Shown piece after piece: positions 51,315 through 61,631 of a stretch of 64,000 bases of DNA. A program made the translations under genes and the position numbers. Under the pieces are notes generated by a model that saw only the letters and a program-made list of their open reading frames with translations, was not told the DNA's origin and ran no database searches. The DNA is taken from NCBI GenBank assembly GCA_947389015.1, contig CANDVA010000005.1, forward strand, positions 62,001-126,000, written 5' to 3'. Source of the DNA: an uncultured Clostridia bacterium. GTDB taxonomy: Bacteria; Bacillota; Clostridia; Oscillospirales; Ruminococcaceae. The number at the start of each line of letters is the position of its first letter. Position 1 is the first letter of the stretch.

Positions 51315-51943
51315 GAGGATTGTTAATAAAGGACTTCTATATGTTAAGAAAGCATTTCAAAATGTATCTGTTAATTGATGTTCTTTTTATAGCGGTAGCT
51401 TTTTTTAGCGCCGATAACATTATGTTCGTTGCGCTGCCGATAATGCTTGCGGGTATTATTCCGATAACGCTGCTCGCCTACGACGAACGCAGCCGATGGA
51501 CGGAATACTGCGGTGCTCTGCCATACAGCAGAGCGCAGATAGTTTCCGCAAAATACCTTGTTGGACTTGCATTGCAAACTATAACATCAATTGTTGTACT
51601 TATCGTGCTTATTATAAGGAATAACGAGTTTTCATTCAATACGCTCGAAGAATTGATTGCGTCTGTTGCCGCAATGTTCATTGCATCTTTCATAATGCCC
51701 ACGATCTGTATGCCGTTTTCGTTGAAGTTTGGAACGGAAAAGGGCAGGATAATCTATTATGTGGTTATCGCGGCGATTGCCGGCTTCATAGCGCTCGCAG
51801 TGGAAAGCACCGACGATATTCCGCGCAAGCTTGATTCGTTGGCCGGTCTTATGCCGATCATCTGTACAGGCTTGATCGTCCTGTATGCGCTGTCATGGCT
51901 CTTGTCGGTTGCTTTTTATAATTATAAGGAAATCGGGAAATAA
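51311..51943 (+). CDS. ABC-2-type transporter permease
   Basis: A 210-residue membrane protein with six hydrophobic segments (MRGLLIKDFYMLRKHFKMYLLIDVLFIAVAFF... to ALSWLLSVAFYNYKEIGK), the usual form of permeases paired with YtrA-type regulators. It partners with the upstream ATPase. Ends before a terminator at 52005-52036. Confidence 0.88.
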   Translation: MRGLLIKDFYMLRKHFKMYLLIDVLFIAVAFFSADNIMFVALPIMLAGIIPITLLAYDERSRWTEYCGALPYSRAQIVSAKYLVGLALQTITSIVVLIVLIIRNNEFSFNTLEELIASVAAMFIASFIMPTICMPFSLKFGTEKGRIIYYVVIAAIAGFIALAVESTDDIPRKLDSLAGLMPIICTGLIVLYALSWLLSVAFYNYKEIGK

Positions 51944-52004
51944 GAACTTGTTCTGCGGTATAATTTCAATAAAAACGCCGATTATAATAACGGCGCATAA
52001 GCGG

Positions 52005-52036
52005 ATATCGGGCGCGGACAGCGCCCGATATTTTTG
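52005..52036 (+). terminator. Rho-independent terminator of the GntR-ABC operon
   Basis: The stem atatcgggcgc/gcgcccgatat (52005-52015 with 52021-52031) with a 5-nt loop is followed by Ts. A smaller hairpin (gccg/cggc, about 51977-51994) precedes it. Confidence 0.93.
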
Positions 52037-52115
52037 CCTTTAGGAAATATTTTGTGCAGGGTATACAAAGCACTTTCCTACAAATTGTAAGATTCTCTGA
52101 AAAATGAAGTTTTGT

Positions 52116-52202
52116 GAAAGTTTTTGAAAGAAAGTGATTGACTTTTGAATAGGGTTATGTTAATATATAATCACAACCAATCAAATTATTTCAAAATCTT
52201 TC
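52116..52202 (+). promoter_or_regulatory. fructose operon promoter flanked by two operator-like half-sites
   Basis: TTGACT (52138-52143), 17-bp spacer, TAATAT (52161-52166). GAAAGTTTTTGAAA (52116-52129) upstream and its near-complement TTTCAAAATCTTTC (52189-52202) downstream form an inverted pair around the promoter (13 of 14 positions), probably DeoR/FruR sites. Confidence 0.65.
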
Positions 52203-52213
52203 AGAGTGGAGTG

Positions 52214-52966
52214 ATGGAATTGCTTACGGAAGAACGGCATTCAATTATCCTTGATACGCTCGGACGGCAGCGGAGCGTTAATCTCACAGAGCTATGTACG
52301 CTGCTTGACGCGTCGGAATCGACGGTCCGCAGAGATCTCGCGATACTCGCGGAGAACGGTATGCTGGTCAAGGTGCGCGGCGGCGCTATGTCGCTCGGGG
52401 AGAATTTCACCTCGTTTGAGCATAATGTCGAGGAAAAGGCGAATATGTTTGTAGAGGAAAAGACCGCTATCGCGAAATACGCCGCGTCGCTTATCGAGGA
52501 CGGCGACTTTGTTTACCTCGACGCGGGAACGACTACGGAAAAGATGATTGACTACATTCCGTCAAAATCCGTCACATTCGTGACAAATGCTTTCATAAAC
52601 GCCAAGCGGCTTGCTCAGAGGGGTCACCGAGTTCTTATCCTCCCCGGAGAGGTCAAGCCCACGACCGAGGCGATTGTCGGCTCGGAGGCGGTCATAGCGC
52701 TTACGCGGTACAACTTCACCAAATGCTTTATGGGCGTGAACGGGATATCTGTAAGGGGCGGGTTTTCCACTCCGGATATGAGCGAGGCGACGGTGAAATC
52801 CACCGCGATAACGTGCAGCAAAGAGGTATATATTCTCGGAGACCACTCGAAATTCGGCAAGATAACCGCGGCAAAATTTGCAGAGCTGAAAAAAGGACAG
52901 ATAATTACCGACAAGGCAACGGATAAAAAATATTTCAACGAAACGTCCGTAAAGGAGGTATTGTAA
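52214..52966 (+). CDS. fruR: DeoR-family repressor of the fructose operon
   Basis: A 250-residue DeoR-type regulator: HTH (TEERHSIILDTLGRQRSVNLTELCTLLDASESTVRRDLAILAENGMLVKVRGGAM) and C-terminal DeoRC sugar-phosphate sensor (DFVYLDAGTTTEKMIDYIP; DHSKFGK). ATG 52214 after tggag is the family-like start; an upstream in-frame ATG 52145 lies in the promoter region. The start of fruK overlaps its stop (TAATG). Likely inducer is fructose-1-phosphate by analogy. Confidence 0.9.
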   Translation: MELLTEERHSIILDTLGRQRSVNLTELCTLLDASESTVRRDLAILAENGMLVKVRGGAMSLGENFTSFEHNVEEKANMFVEEKTAIAKYAASLIEDGDFVYLDAGTTTEKMIDYIPSKSVTFVTNAFINAKRLAQRGHRVLILPGEVKPTTEAIVGSEAVIALTRYNFTKCFMGVNGISVRGGFSTPDMSEATVKSTAITCSKEVYILGDHSKFGKITAAKFAELKKGQIITDKATDKKYFNETSVKEVL

Positions 52967-53889
52967 TGGTTTATACGGTGACCTTCAATCCCGCTATCGA
53001 CTACGTTGTACACACCGACGAGCTTGCAGTCGGAATGACGAACCGCTCAACGTCGGAGCAGATGTATGTCGGCGGAAAGGGCATTAACGTTTCAATGGTG
53101 CTCGCCGAGCTTGGGATAAGGTCTAAGGCGCTCGGGTTCGTGGCGGGGTTCACAGGCAGGGCTATCGAGGACGGCGCAAAGGAAAAAGGAGTTGAAACTG
53201 ATTTCGTTCATCTTGAAAGCGGCTGCTCACGTATCAACGTGAAGATCAAGTCGGACGAGGAAACGGAGCTTAACGGGCAGGGACCGAAAATTTCCGACAA
53301 GGCTATAGATGAGCTTTTGAAAAAGCTTGACAAGCTGGAGGATGGCGACGTTCTGGTGCTTGCGGGAAGTATACCCGGCACACTGCCAAACGATATCTAC
53401 GAAAAGATACTCGCGCGGCTGTCCGACAGGAAGATCAAGACGGTGGTCGACGCGACAAAGGATCTGCTGCTGAACGTTCTGAAATACAAGCCGTTCCTGA
53501 TCAAGCCGAACAATCACGAGCTTGGAGAGATGTTCGGGGTCGAGCTGAAAACGGAAGATGAAATAATCTCCTACGCGAAAAAGCTCCGCGAAATGGGCGC
53601 AATGAACGTGTTAATTTCAATGGCGGGCGACGGGGCTATTCTCGTCGACGAACACGGAAAAGTCCACAAATGCGGAGTGTGCAGGGGCACGGTGAAAAAC
53701 TCCGTCGGCGCGGGGGATTCCATGGTTGCGGGATTTATCGCGGGCACCACACGGGCTTCGGATACTGCGGAGAAAGGCGATTACGAGTACGCGTTAAAGC
53801 TCGGCACGGCAACGGGCGGCGCGACGGCGTTCTCCGACGAGCTGGCAAAAAAAGATGAGATATATGAGCTGCTTAAGCAGTTGAACTAA
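52966..53889 (+). CDS. fruK: 1-phosphofructokinase
   Basis: A 307-residue PfkB-family enzyme converting fructose-1-phosphate to fructose-1,6-bisphosphate. MVYTVTFNPAIDYVVHTDEL, VGGKGINVSMVLAELG and the catalytic GTVKNSVGAGDSMVAGFIAG are FruK signatures; LKYKPFLIKPNNHELGEMFG is also typical. Start overlaps the fruR stop; fruA follows after 21 bp. Confidence 0.95.
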   Translation: MVYTVTFNPAIDYVVHTDELAVGMTNRSTSEQMYVGGKGINVSMVLAELGIRSKALGFVAGFTGRAIEDGAKEKGVETDFVHLESGCSRINVKIKSDEETELNGQGPKISDKAIDELLKKLDKLEDGDVLVLAGSIPGTLPNDIYEKILARLSDRKIKTVVDATKDLLLNVLKYKPFLIKPNNHELGEMFGVELKTEDEIISYAKKLREMGAMNVLISMAGDGAILVDEHGKVHKCGVCRGTVKNSVGAGDSMVAGFIAGTTRASDTAEKGDYEYALKLGTATGGATAFSDELAKKDEIYELLKQLN

Positions 53890-53910
53890 GACGAAACGGG
53901 GGTTTGGATT

Positions 53911-55836
53911 ATGCGTATTATTGATCTGTTGAAAAAGGAAAGTATTCAATTGAACGCTTCACCGAAAAGCAAGTCCGAGGCGATCGATATGCTGGTCGAG
54001 CTTCAGGTAAACGGCGGCTGTATCTCCGACAAGGACGAGTACAAAAAAGGGATCATCGCGCGAGAGGAGCACGGCTCAACGGCGGTCGGCGAGGGTATAG
54101 CGATACCTCACGCGAAGAACAAGGGTGTTAAAGCGCCGTCGCTCGCGGCAATGACAGTCCCTGAGGGCGTGGATTACGAGGCTCTTGACGACGAGCCGTC
54201 AAATCTGCTGTTTATGATTGCCGCTCCCGAGGGCGGCGGAGACGTTCATCTTGACGTTCTCGCGAAGCTGATGACTATCCTTATGGACGAGGATTTCAGA
54301 ACTAATCTGCTTGCGGCTGAAGATAAGGACGAGTTTTTAAAGATAATCGACGATATGGAAACGGAGAAGTACCCCGCGGAAACTACCGACGAACCCAAAT
54401 CCGATACCGCAAAAGCTGCGGACGGCGCGATAAAGGTGCTTGCGGTCACCGCTTGTCCCACGGGTATCGCACATACTTATATGGCGGCGGAGGCTCTCGA
54501 AAAGGCGGGAAAGAAGCTTGGCATCTCGATCAAGGTTGAGACTAACGGCTCGGGCGGCGCTAAGAATATTCTTACGAAAAAGGAGATCAAGGATTGCGAC
54601 GGAATTATCGTCGCTGCCGACAAGTCTGTTGAAATGGGGCGCTTTGACGGAAAAAAGGTCATTAAGACAAAGGTCTCCGACGGCATCAAGATACCCGAGG
54701 AGCTTATCAACAGAATAGAAGCGGGCGACGCTCCCGTTTATCATCACGCGGGCGCAAAGAACGAATCCGATTCCGGCGACAACGAAAGCTTCGGGCGCAA
54801 GCTCTACAAGTACCTTATGAACGGCGTATCCAATATGCTGCCGTTTACGGTAGCGGGCGGCATATTCATCGCGATAGCGTTCCTGATAGATACGATAGCG
54901 GGCGCTCCGCAGGACGGCAATTTTGGCTCACACATCGCGGCGGCGGCGTTCTTTAAGAAAATGGGCGATTTTACATTCAACTTTATGGTGCCGATACTCG
55001 GCGGCTATATCGCGATGTCCATTGCCGACAGACCGGGTTTCCTTGTAGGTATGGTGGGCGGTTATCTCGCGTCTACGGGATCAACGTTTGCGAGCGTCGG
55101 CGGCGGTATCCCCTCGGGCTTCCTCGGCGCGCTGCTTGCGGGCTTTGCGGGTGGATTTTTAATGCTCGGTATAGAGAAGCTCTGCGACAGAATGCCAAAG
55201 TCGCTTAACGGAATAAAGCCCGTTCTGATCTATCCGCTTGCGGGTCTGGGACTGATAGCGGTGATTATGTGCGCGGTCAATCCTTTTATGGGTATGATAA
55301 ACAACGGACTATCCAACTTGCTGAGCGGCATGGGCGGCTCGAGCAAGATCGTTCTCGGCTGCATTCTCGGAGCTATGATGTCGATCGATATGGGCGGTCC
55401 GTTCAACAAGGCAGCGTACGTTTTCGGTACGGCGGCTATCGCTTCGGGCAGCTACGATATTATGGCGGCAGTAATGATAGGCGGTATGGTACCTCCGATC
55501 GCGATCGCGCTGTCCACAACGTTTTTCAAGAACCGCTGGACGGACGAGGAACGCAAAAACGGTCTTGTTAATTATATAATGGGTCTGAGCTTCGTGACCG
55601 AGGGTGCTATTCCCTACGCGGCTTCCGATCCGCTGAGAGTTATCCCCGCCTGCGCTATTGGCGCGGCGACTGCGGGCGGACTTTCAATGGCGTTCGGCTG
55701 CACGCTTATGGCGCCTCACGGCGGTATTTTCGTTATCGCTGTTGTCGGCAATTGGGCGCTGTATCTGCTCTCACTGGCGATAGGCTCGGTAGTCGGAATG
55801 CTGCTTCTGACGCTTCTGAAAAAGAAAAAGTCCTAA
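53911..55836 (+). CDS. fruA: PTS fructose transporter subunit EIIABC
   Basis: A 641-residue three-domain phosphotransferase. EIIA spans residues 1-150, with phospho-His67 in AVGEGIAIPHAKNKG. EIIB spans about 173-275, with phospho-Cys182 in VTACPTGIAHTYMAAEAL. EIIC spans about 295-641, with eight or so helices (MLPFTVAGGIFIAIAFL; GGPFNKAAYVFG; FVTEGAIPYAASDPLRVIP). Imports fructose as fructose-1-phosphate for fruK. A complete single-chain permease of normal length. Confidence 0.96.
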   Translation: MRIIDLLKKESIQLNASPKSKSEAIDMLVELQVNGGCISDKDEYKKGIIAREEHGSTAVGEGIAIPHAKNKGVKAPSLAAMTVPEGVDYEALDDEPSNLLFMIAAPEGGGDVHLDVLAKLMTILMDEDFRTNLLAAEDKDEFLKIIDDMETEKYPAETTDEPKSDTAKAADGAIKVLAVTACPTGIAHTYMAAEALEKAGKKLGISIKVETNGSGGAKNILTKKEIKDCDGIIVAADKSVEMGRFDGKKVIKTKVSDGIKIPEELINRIEAGDAPVYHHAGAKNESDSGDNESFGRKLYKYLMNGVSNMLPFTVAGGIFIAIAFLIDTIAGAPQDGNFGSHIAAAAFFKKMGDFTFNFMVPILGGYIAMSIADRPGFLVGMVGGYLASTGSTFASVGGGIPSGFLGALLAGFAGGFLMLGIEKLCDRMPKSLNGIKPVLIYPLAGLGLIAVIMCAVNPFMGMINNGLSNLLSGMGGSSKIVLGCILGAMMSIDMGGPFNKAAYVFGTAAIASGSYDIMAAVMIGGMVPPIAIALSTTFFKNRWTDEERKNGLVNYIMGLSFVTEGAIPYAASDPLRVIPACAIGAATAGGLSMAFGCTLMAPHGGIFVIAVVGNWALYLLSLAIGSVVGMLLLTLLKKKKS

Positions 55837-55897
55837 TGCGGAAAATGCCGCGCCTGCGGCGTAAAATACAGTAAATTTATTATAGGAGGACATTATT

Positions 55898-56164
55898 ATG
55901 GTATCGAAAAAGGTAACGGTAGTAAACGAGCAGGGTATGCATATGCGTCCCGCGGGCGAGCTTGCGAAGGCGGTAAAGGCTCATCCCGACTGCGAGGTAA
56001 CACTCAACGCGAACGGCAAGACGGTAAAGGCGAAGGCTCCCATGCAGATAATGAGCGCCTGCATGAAAAAGGGCTGCGAGGTAGAGATAGTATGCGACGG
56101 AGCAGACGAGCAGGCAGTTCTCGATGAGATCGCGGGAATGTTTGAGAGCGGCTTCGGCGAATAA
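55898..56164 (+). CDS. ptsH: PTS phosphocarrier protein HPr, without regulatory Ser46
   Basis: An 88-residue HPr that carries phosphate from EI to EIIA. Active-site His15 is present (EQGMHMRPAGELA). The second conserved block reads KAKAPMQIMSACMKKG where the family has KSIMGIMSL, so the Ser that HPr kinase phosphorylates is Ala47 here (one-residue offset) and the next residue is Pro. The protein can therefore act in transport but should not be a substrate for Ser46-based CcpA co-regulation. Good aggagg site at 55884-55889. Located between fruA and ptsI. Confidence 0.92.
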   Translation: MVSKKVTVVNEQGMHMRPAGELAKAVKAHPDCEVTLNANGKTVKAKAPMQIMSACMKKGCEVEIVCDGADEQAVLDEIAGMFESGFGE

Positions 56165-56254
56165 TTTCAAATTCAAAAACACCAAAGCAACATTGAGTTA
56201 GCGGAGCGTACTTTGCGTAATTTTGGATTTTCAAATTAAGATAAGGGTGAGATT

Positions 56255-57889
56255 ATGAAAAAATATCAGGGCAAAGGTGTATACGGCGCGGTGGCTATCG
56301 GAAAAATCTCGCTGTTCAAGAAGCCCGACGCGGCGGTAAAGCGTATTCATGTGGTGGACACGGACAACGAAAAAACGCGTTTTGAGCAAGCTAAGACATT
56401 GGCGGTCCAGCAACTTCAGGAGATATACGAAAAGGCGTTAAAGGAGGTCGGCGAGACAAACGCGGCGATCTTCGAGATACATCAGATGATGTTGGACGAC
56501 GACGATTACAACGACTCGATCAACAACATAATCGACAGTCAGAGCGTCAACGCGGAATACGCCGTGGCGGTAACCGCGGATAACTTCGCGGATATGTTTT
56601 CGGCTATGGACGACGCGTATATGAAAGCCCGCGCGGCGGACGTGCGCGATATCTCCAATCGCCTTATAAACAATCTTTCCGGTAACGCTTTGATAGAGAC
56701 GGGCTCGGACGAAAAGGTCATAATTTGCGCAAGCGATCTCGCGCCGAGCGAGACAGTGGCGCTCGATAAGGATAAGGTTCTCGCGTTTGTGACGGCTCAC
56801 GGCTCGTCCAATTCGCACACCGCGATACTTGCGCGAAATATGAATATCCCCGCGATAATCGGCGCGGGCGACGAGTTCCTGAACGAGATAAAGGACGGCG
56901 GCGAAGCTATCGTCGACGGCTACACGGGAGAAATATTTGTCGACCCCGACGGGGAAACTCGCACAATGCTTCTTGAAAAGCAGCGCGCGGACGAGGAGAA
57001 AAAGCGTCTGCTGCAAGAATTAAAGGGAAAAGAGAATATCACTGCCGACGGAAAAAAGATCAATGTCTATGCTAATATCGGCAGCGTCGGCGATATCGGA
57101 AAAGTCCTCGCGAACGACGCGGGCGGGATCGGACTTTTCCGCAGCGAATTTCTTTACCTTGAAAATTCCGATTATCCAACCGAGGATCAGCAATTTGCGG
57201 CGTACAAAAAGGTTCTCGAAAGTATGGCGGGGAAGAAAGTCGTTATCCGCACGCTTGATATCGGCGCGGATAAAAAATGCGATTATTTCAACCTCAAGCC
57301 CGAGGAAAATCCCGCGCTCGGGTATCGCGCGATACGTATTTGCCTTACGCGCCCCGAGGTTTTCAAAACACAGCTTCGTGCGCTGTACAGAGCCTCTGCG
57401 TTCGGAAATCTGGGAATTATGTTCCCGATGATAACGAGCGTTTCCGAGCTTGAAAAAATACTCGCCATATGTGATGAAGTAAAGGCGGAATTAAAGGAAC
57501 AAGGCGTTGAGTTTTCGGATAAGGTGGAGCTAGGCATTATGATTGAGACCCCCGCCGCTGCGGTGATAAGCGATAAATTAGCGCCTATGGTGGACTTTTT
57601 CAGTGTGGGAACCAACGACCTCACGCAGTATACTCTCGCTTGCGACAGGCAGAATCCCGATATCGAGCAGTTTGTCGACACGCACCACGAGGCTGTTCTG
57701 CGCCTTATAGAGATGAGCGCCGAGAACGCTCACAAGCATGGCGCGTGGATAGGTATCTGCGGAGAGCTGGCAGCCGATACAACGCTTACGGAAACGTTCC
57801 TGCGTATGGGTATCGACGAGCTTTCGGTTTCGCCGACGTTCGTGCTTAAGGTCCGCGGCGCGGTTAGAAGCATTGATCTGTCAAAGTAA
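56255..57889 (+). CDS. ptsI: PTS enzyme I (PEP-protein phosphotransferase)
   Basis: A 544-residue enzyme I transferring phosphate from PEP to HPr. N-terminal phospho-His188 in THGSSNSHTAILARN-type motif (AHGSSNSHTAIL), PEP-binding barrel with GIGLFRSEFLYL, VIRTLDIGADK and FFSVGTNDLTQYTLACDRQNP, and catalytic Cys in GICGELAAD. Slightly shorter than the usual 570, but all domains are present. The 90-bp gap after ptsH contains no evident gene. Confidence 0.95.
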   Translation: MKKYQGKGVYGAVAIGKISLFKKPDAAVKRIHVVDTDNEKTRFEQAKTLAVQQLQEIYEKALKEVGETNAAIFEIHQMMLDDDDYNDSINNIIDSQSVNAEYAVAVTADNFADMFSAMDDAYMKARAADVRDISNRLINNLSGNALIETGSDEKVIICASDLAPSETVALDKDKVLAFVTAHGSSNSHTAILARNMNIPAIIGAGDEFLNEIKDGGEAIVDGYTGEIFVDPDGETRTMLLEKQRADEEKKRLLQELKGKENITADGKKINVYANIGSVGDIGKVLANDAGGIGLFRSEFLYLENSDYPTEDQQFAAYKKVLESMAGKKVVIRTLDIGADKKCDYFNLKPEENPALGYRAIRICLTRPEVFKTQLRALYRASAFGNLGIMFPMITSVSELEKILAICDEVKAELKEQGVEFSDKVELGIMIETPAAAVISDKLAPMVDFFSVGTNDLTQYTLACDRQNPDIEQFVDTHHEAVLRLIEMSAENAHKHGAWIGICGELAADTTLTETFLRMGIDELSVSPTFVLKVRGAVRSIDLSK

Positions 57890-57913
57890 AGGTGTTGAAC
57901 AAAAGATACAGAT

Positions 57914-57952
57914 AAACGGGGGCAGAAAGCCGTTGGTTTTTTGCCCCCGTTT
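57914..57952 (+). terminator. hairpin between ptsI and fbp (terminator or translation control)
   Basis: The stem aaacgggggca/tgcccccgttt (57914-57924 with 57942-57952) has a 17-nt loop rich in Ts. The fbp Shine-Dalgarno (gggtg) begins 5 nt after the stem. Confidence 0.6.
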
Positions 57953-57966
57953 GTATGGGTGATGTT

Positions 57967-59883
57967 ATGAACAAAAAATATCTGCAATTGCTTGCCGAAA
58001 AATTTCCGTCCGTGGAGAGCGCGGCAAGCGAAATAATCAACCTTTCCGCGATACGGAGCCTGCCGAAGGGTACGGAGTATTTTTTCAGCGACCTTCACGG
58101 TGAATACGAGGCTTTCCTGCATATGCTGAAAAGCGCGTCGGGAATTATCAGGAACAAGATTGACATTGCGTTCGGGAAAACGCTTTCCGCCGCCGAACGC
58201 GAACGTCTTTCCACACTTATTTACTACCCCGACCGCGAGATCAAGCGCGTCTGCGAGGACGGTGAGTGGAGCGACGAATGGCAGCGGCTAACGATATACA
58301 GGCTCGTTCTCGTTTGTGAGAATGTTTCCGCGAAGTATACGCGCTCGCGGGTACGCAAGAGCGTTCCCGAAAAGCTGAGATATATCGTCGACGAGCTGCT
58401 GAACGTCACAGACGATGTAAACAAGGATTACTACTACGATAAGATAATCAGCTCGATAATCGAAACGGGAATTGCCGAAAACTTTATTATCTCGCTCTGC
58501 GAACTGATACAGGCGCTTGCGGTTGACAAGCTCCATATAATCGGCGATATTTTCGACCGCGGACCGCGCCCCGATATTATCCTTGACGAGCTTATGAAAA
58601 TGCACGACGTTGATATACAGTGGGGAAATCACGATGTATCGTGGATAGGCGCGGCATCGGGCTGCCGCGCGCTTATCGCCAACGTTATCCGTATTTCGAT
58701 TAAGTACAACAATTTCGACCTTCTCGAGGACGGCTATGGTCTAAATCTGCGCGCGCTTGCGGTTTTCGCCCGCGAGACCTACGGCTCGGACGAATGTATA
58801 ATATACTATCCCCGCGTTTACGATGACAACATATACGATCCTATTGACGCAAAGCTGGCCGCGCAGATGCACAAGGCAATCGCGGTGATACAGCTAAAGT
58901 TGGAGGCGCAGCTTATCGCCGCTCACCCCGAATGGGAAATGGAGGAGCGCAGTTTGTTCGTCAAAACGGACTTTGACAACGCTGAAATTGAGATCGGCGG
59001 CAAAAAATATCCGCTGCTCGATAAGAGCTTTCCGACTGTCTCTCCCAACGCCCCTTCGGCGCTCTCCACCTCTGAGAACGATCTTATGTCGATACTCGAA
59101 AACTCGTTCCTGCACAGCGAAAGGTTGCAGCGACACGTGCGTTTTTTGCTCGCAAAGGGTTCGATGTACAACGTCTGCAACGGGAATTTAATGTTCCACG
59201 GGTGTATTCCCATGGACGAAAACGGAGCTCTGCAAAGTCTTGAGATAGGCGGCGCAAAATACCGCGGAAAGCCGCTGCTCGACGAAATAAATACTCTCGT
59301 AAACAAGGCGTTTTTTTCCAAGGACGACTACGCACGCGACTTTATGTGGTATCTGTGGTGCGGAGCGCGTTCTCCGCTTTACGGCAAGGATAAGTTCGCG
59401 TTTTTCGAGCAGTACTATATCGGCCACAAGGAGCTTTGCCGCGAGCGCTACAACAGCTATTACGCCTTTTCGGAAAACGCGGAGGTTTGCCGAGAGCTTT
59501 TGCGGCAGTTCGGCATCGACGAGAACAAGGGGCATATAATAAACGGACATGTCCCCGTAAAAATAAAGGACGGCGAAAGCCCCGTAAAGGCGGACGGAAA
59601 GCTGTTCGTTATCGACGGCGGCATCTCAAAGGCGTATCAGCAGGCAACGGGTATTGCGGGCTACACGCTTATCTACGATTCGCACAGCCTCAGCCTCGCC
59701 GAGCACAAGCCGTTCGTAAGCGAAATCGGCGGCGAAAGTCCCGTGATACGCGTAGTCGAAAGACCCGAAAGCCGCGCGAACATTTCCGATACCGACAAGG
59801 GCGCGGAACTCGCCGAGCAGATACGCGATCTGCATGAGCTTCTCGAAGCCTACCGCAGCGGCGAGATCAAGGAACGCGGATAG
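57967..59883 (+). CDS. fbp: fructose-1,6-bisphosphatase class III
   Basis: A 638-residue class III FBPase of the metallophosphatase fold that hydrolyses fructose-1,6-bisphosphate in gluconeogenesis. FFSDLHGEYEAFLHML, IIGDIFDRGPRPDIIL and IQWGNHDVSWIGA are metal-binding motifs; GHIINGHVPVKIKDGESPVKADGKLFVIDGGISKAYQ is the C-terminal block. The ATG at 57967 (MNKKYLQLL) follows gggtgatg. Linked to the fructose PTS, it may rebalance fructose-1,6-bisphosphate. Confidence 0.95.
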   Translation: MNKKYLQLLAEKFPSVESAASEIINLSAIRSLPKGTEYFFSDLHGEYEAFLHMLKSASGIIRNKIDIAFGKTLSAAERERLSTLIYYPDREIKRVCEDGEWSDEWQRLTIYRLVLVCENVSAKYTRSRVRKSVPEKLRYIVDELLNVTDDVNKDYYYDKIISSIIETGIAENFIISLCELIQALAVDKLHIIGDIFDRGPRPDIILDELMKMHDVDIQWGNHDVSWIGAASGCRALIANVIRISIKYNNFDLLEDGYGLNLRALAVFARETYGSDECIIYYPRVYDDNIYDPIDAKLAAQMHKAIAVIQLKLEAQLIAAHPEWEMEERSLFVKTDFDNAEIEIGGKKYPLLDKSFPTVSPNAPSALSTSENDLMSILENSFLHSERLQRHVRFLLAKGSMYNVCNGNLMFHGCIPMDENGALQSLEIGGAKYRGKPLLDEINTLVNKAFFSKDDYARDFMWYLWCGARSPLYGKDKFAFFEQYYIGHKELCRERYNSYYAFSENAEVCRELLRQFGIDENKGHIINGHVPVKIKDGESPVKADGKLFVIDGGISKAYQQATGIAGYTLIYDSHSLSLAEHKPFVSEIGGESPVIRVVERPESRANISDTDKGAELAEQIRDLHELLEAYRSGEIKERG

Positions 59884-59908
59884 ATTAATATCGAAAAAAC
59901 CAAACGGC

Positions 59909-59946
59909 AGCGGCTTGCGGAAAAAGACATTTTTCGAGCTGCCGCT
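59909..59946 (+). terminator. hairpin after fbp
   Basis: agcggc...aaaaa pairs with ttttt...gccgct (arms 59909-59925 and 59930-59946, imperfect). A short gttt follows. Possible weak terminator. Confidence 0.5.
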
Positions 59947-60074
59947 GTTTCCTGTTCACAATGCCAAAAACCGACCTTGAAATCTGGTGAATTTGACGAA
60001 ATTATATTTAATACTAAAAAATTTCCCCAAACGTGAATAAAAATGCTACAATATAAATGAATAATTATGTGTAA

Positions 60075-61229
<1,155 letters not shown>

Positions 61230-61230
61230 T

Positions 61231-61605
61231 ATGTCAATATTGTCAAAAATAAAGAACATTTTTGCTCCTCGATACGAACCGCTTGTCTGCAAGCCCGCAG
61301 ATGTTTTCGAGCTTATACGGGAGTGCGTTGATATCAACGCGCCGCTTTGCAGGCTTGTTGTTGAAATTAACGGCAAACCGTATAAGATCGGCGTTACCTG
61401 CGATTATAACAGCCGTACAAAACAAATATTTGATATTGCTTTTTATTTTGACGATAATGAATTTCCTACTCTTGAAAAGCTGATCGAAAAAGCGGAAACG
61501 GAGGGCGTTCGCGTTGCCGCGATTGAAACGATAACCGTGCTTGAGGATGAGGACAGCGGCGACCCGCGAAACAATGTTCTGCTGTCGGATAGGGAGATCA
61601 AATAA
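61231..61605 (+). CDS. unidentified small protein after tgt
   Basis: A 124-residue protein (MSILSKIKNIFAPRYEPLVCKPADVFELIRECVDINAPLCRLVVEINGKPYKIG...). No family recognised. ATG 61231 starts 1 bp after the tgt stop, with ggttgag as a possible ribosome site. Likely soluble, alpha/beta. Probably co-transcribed with tgt. Confidence 0.65.
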   Translation: MSILSKIKNIFAPRYEPLVCKPADVFELIRECVDINAPLCRLVVEINGKPYKIGVTCDYNSRTKQIFDIAFYFDDNEFPTLEKLIEKAETEGVRVAAIETITVLEDEDSGDPRNNVLLSDREIK

Positions 61606-61631
61606 AACAGAGCTATCAACGGGGGAATAAT

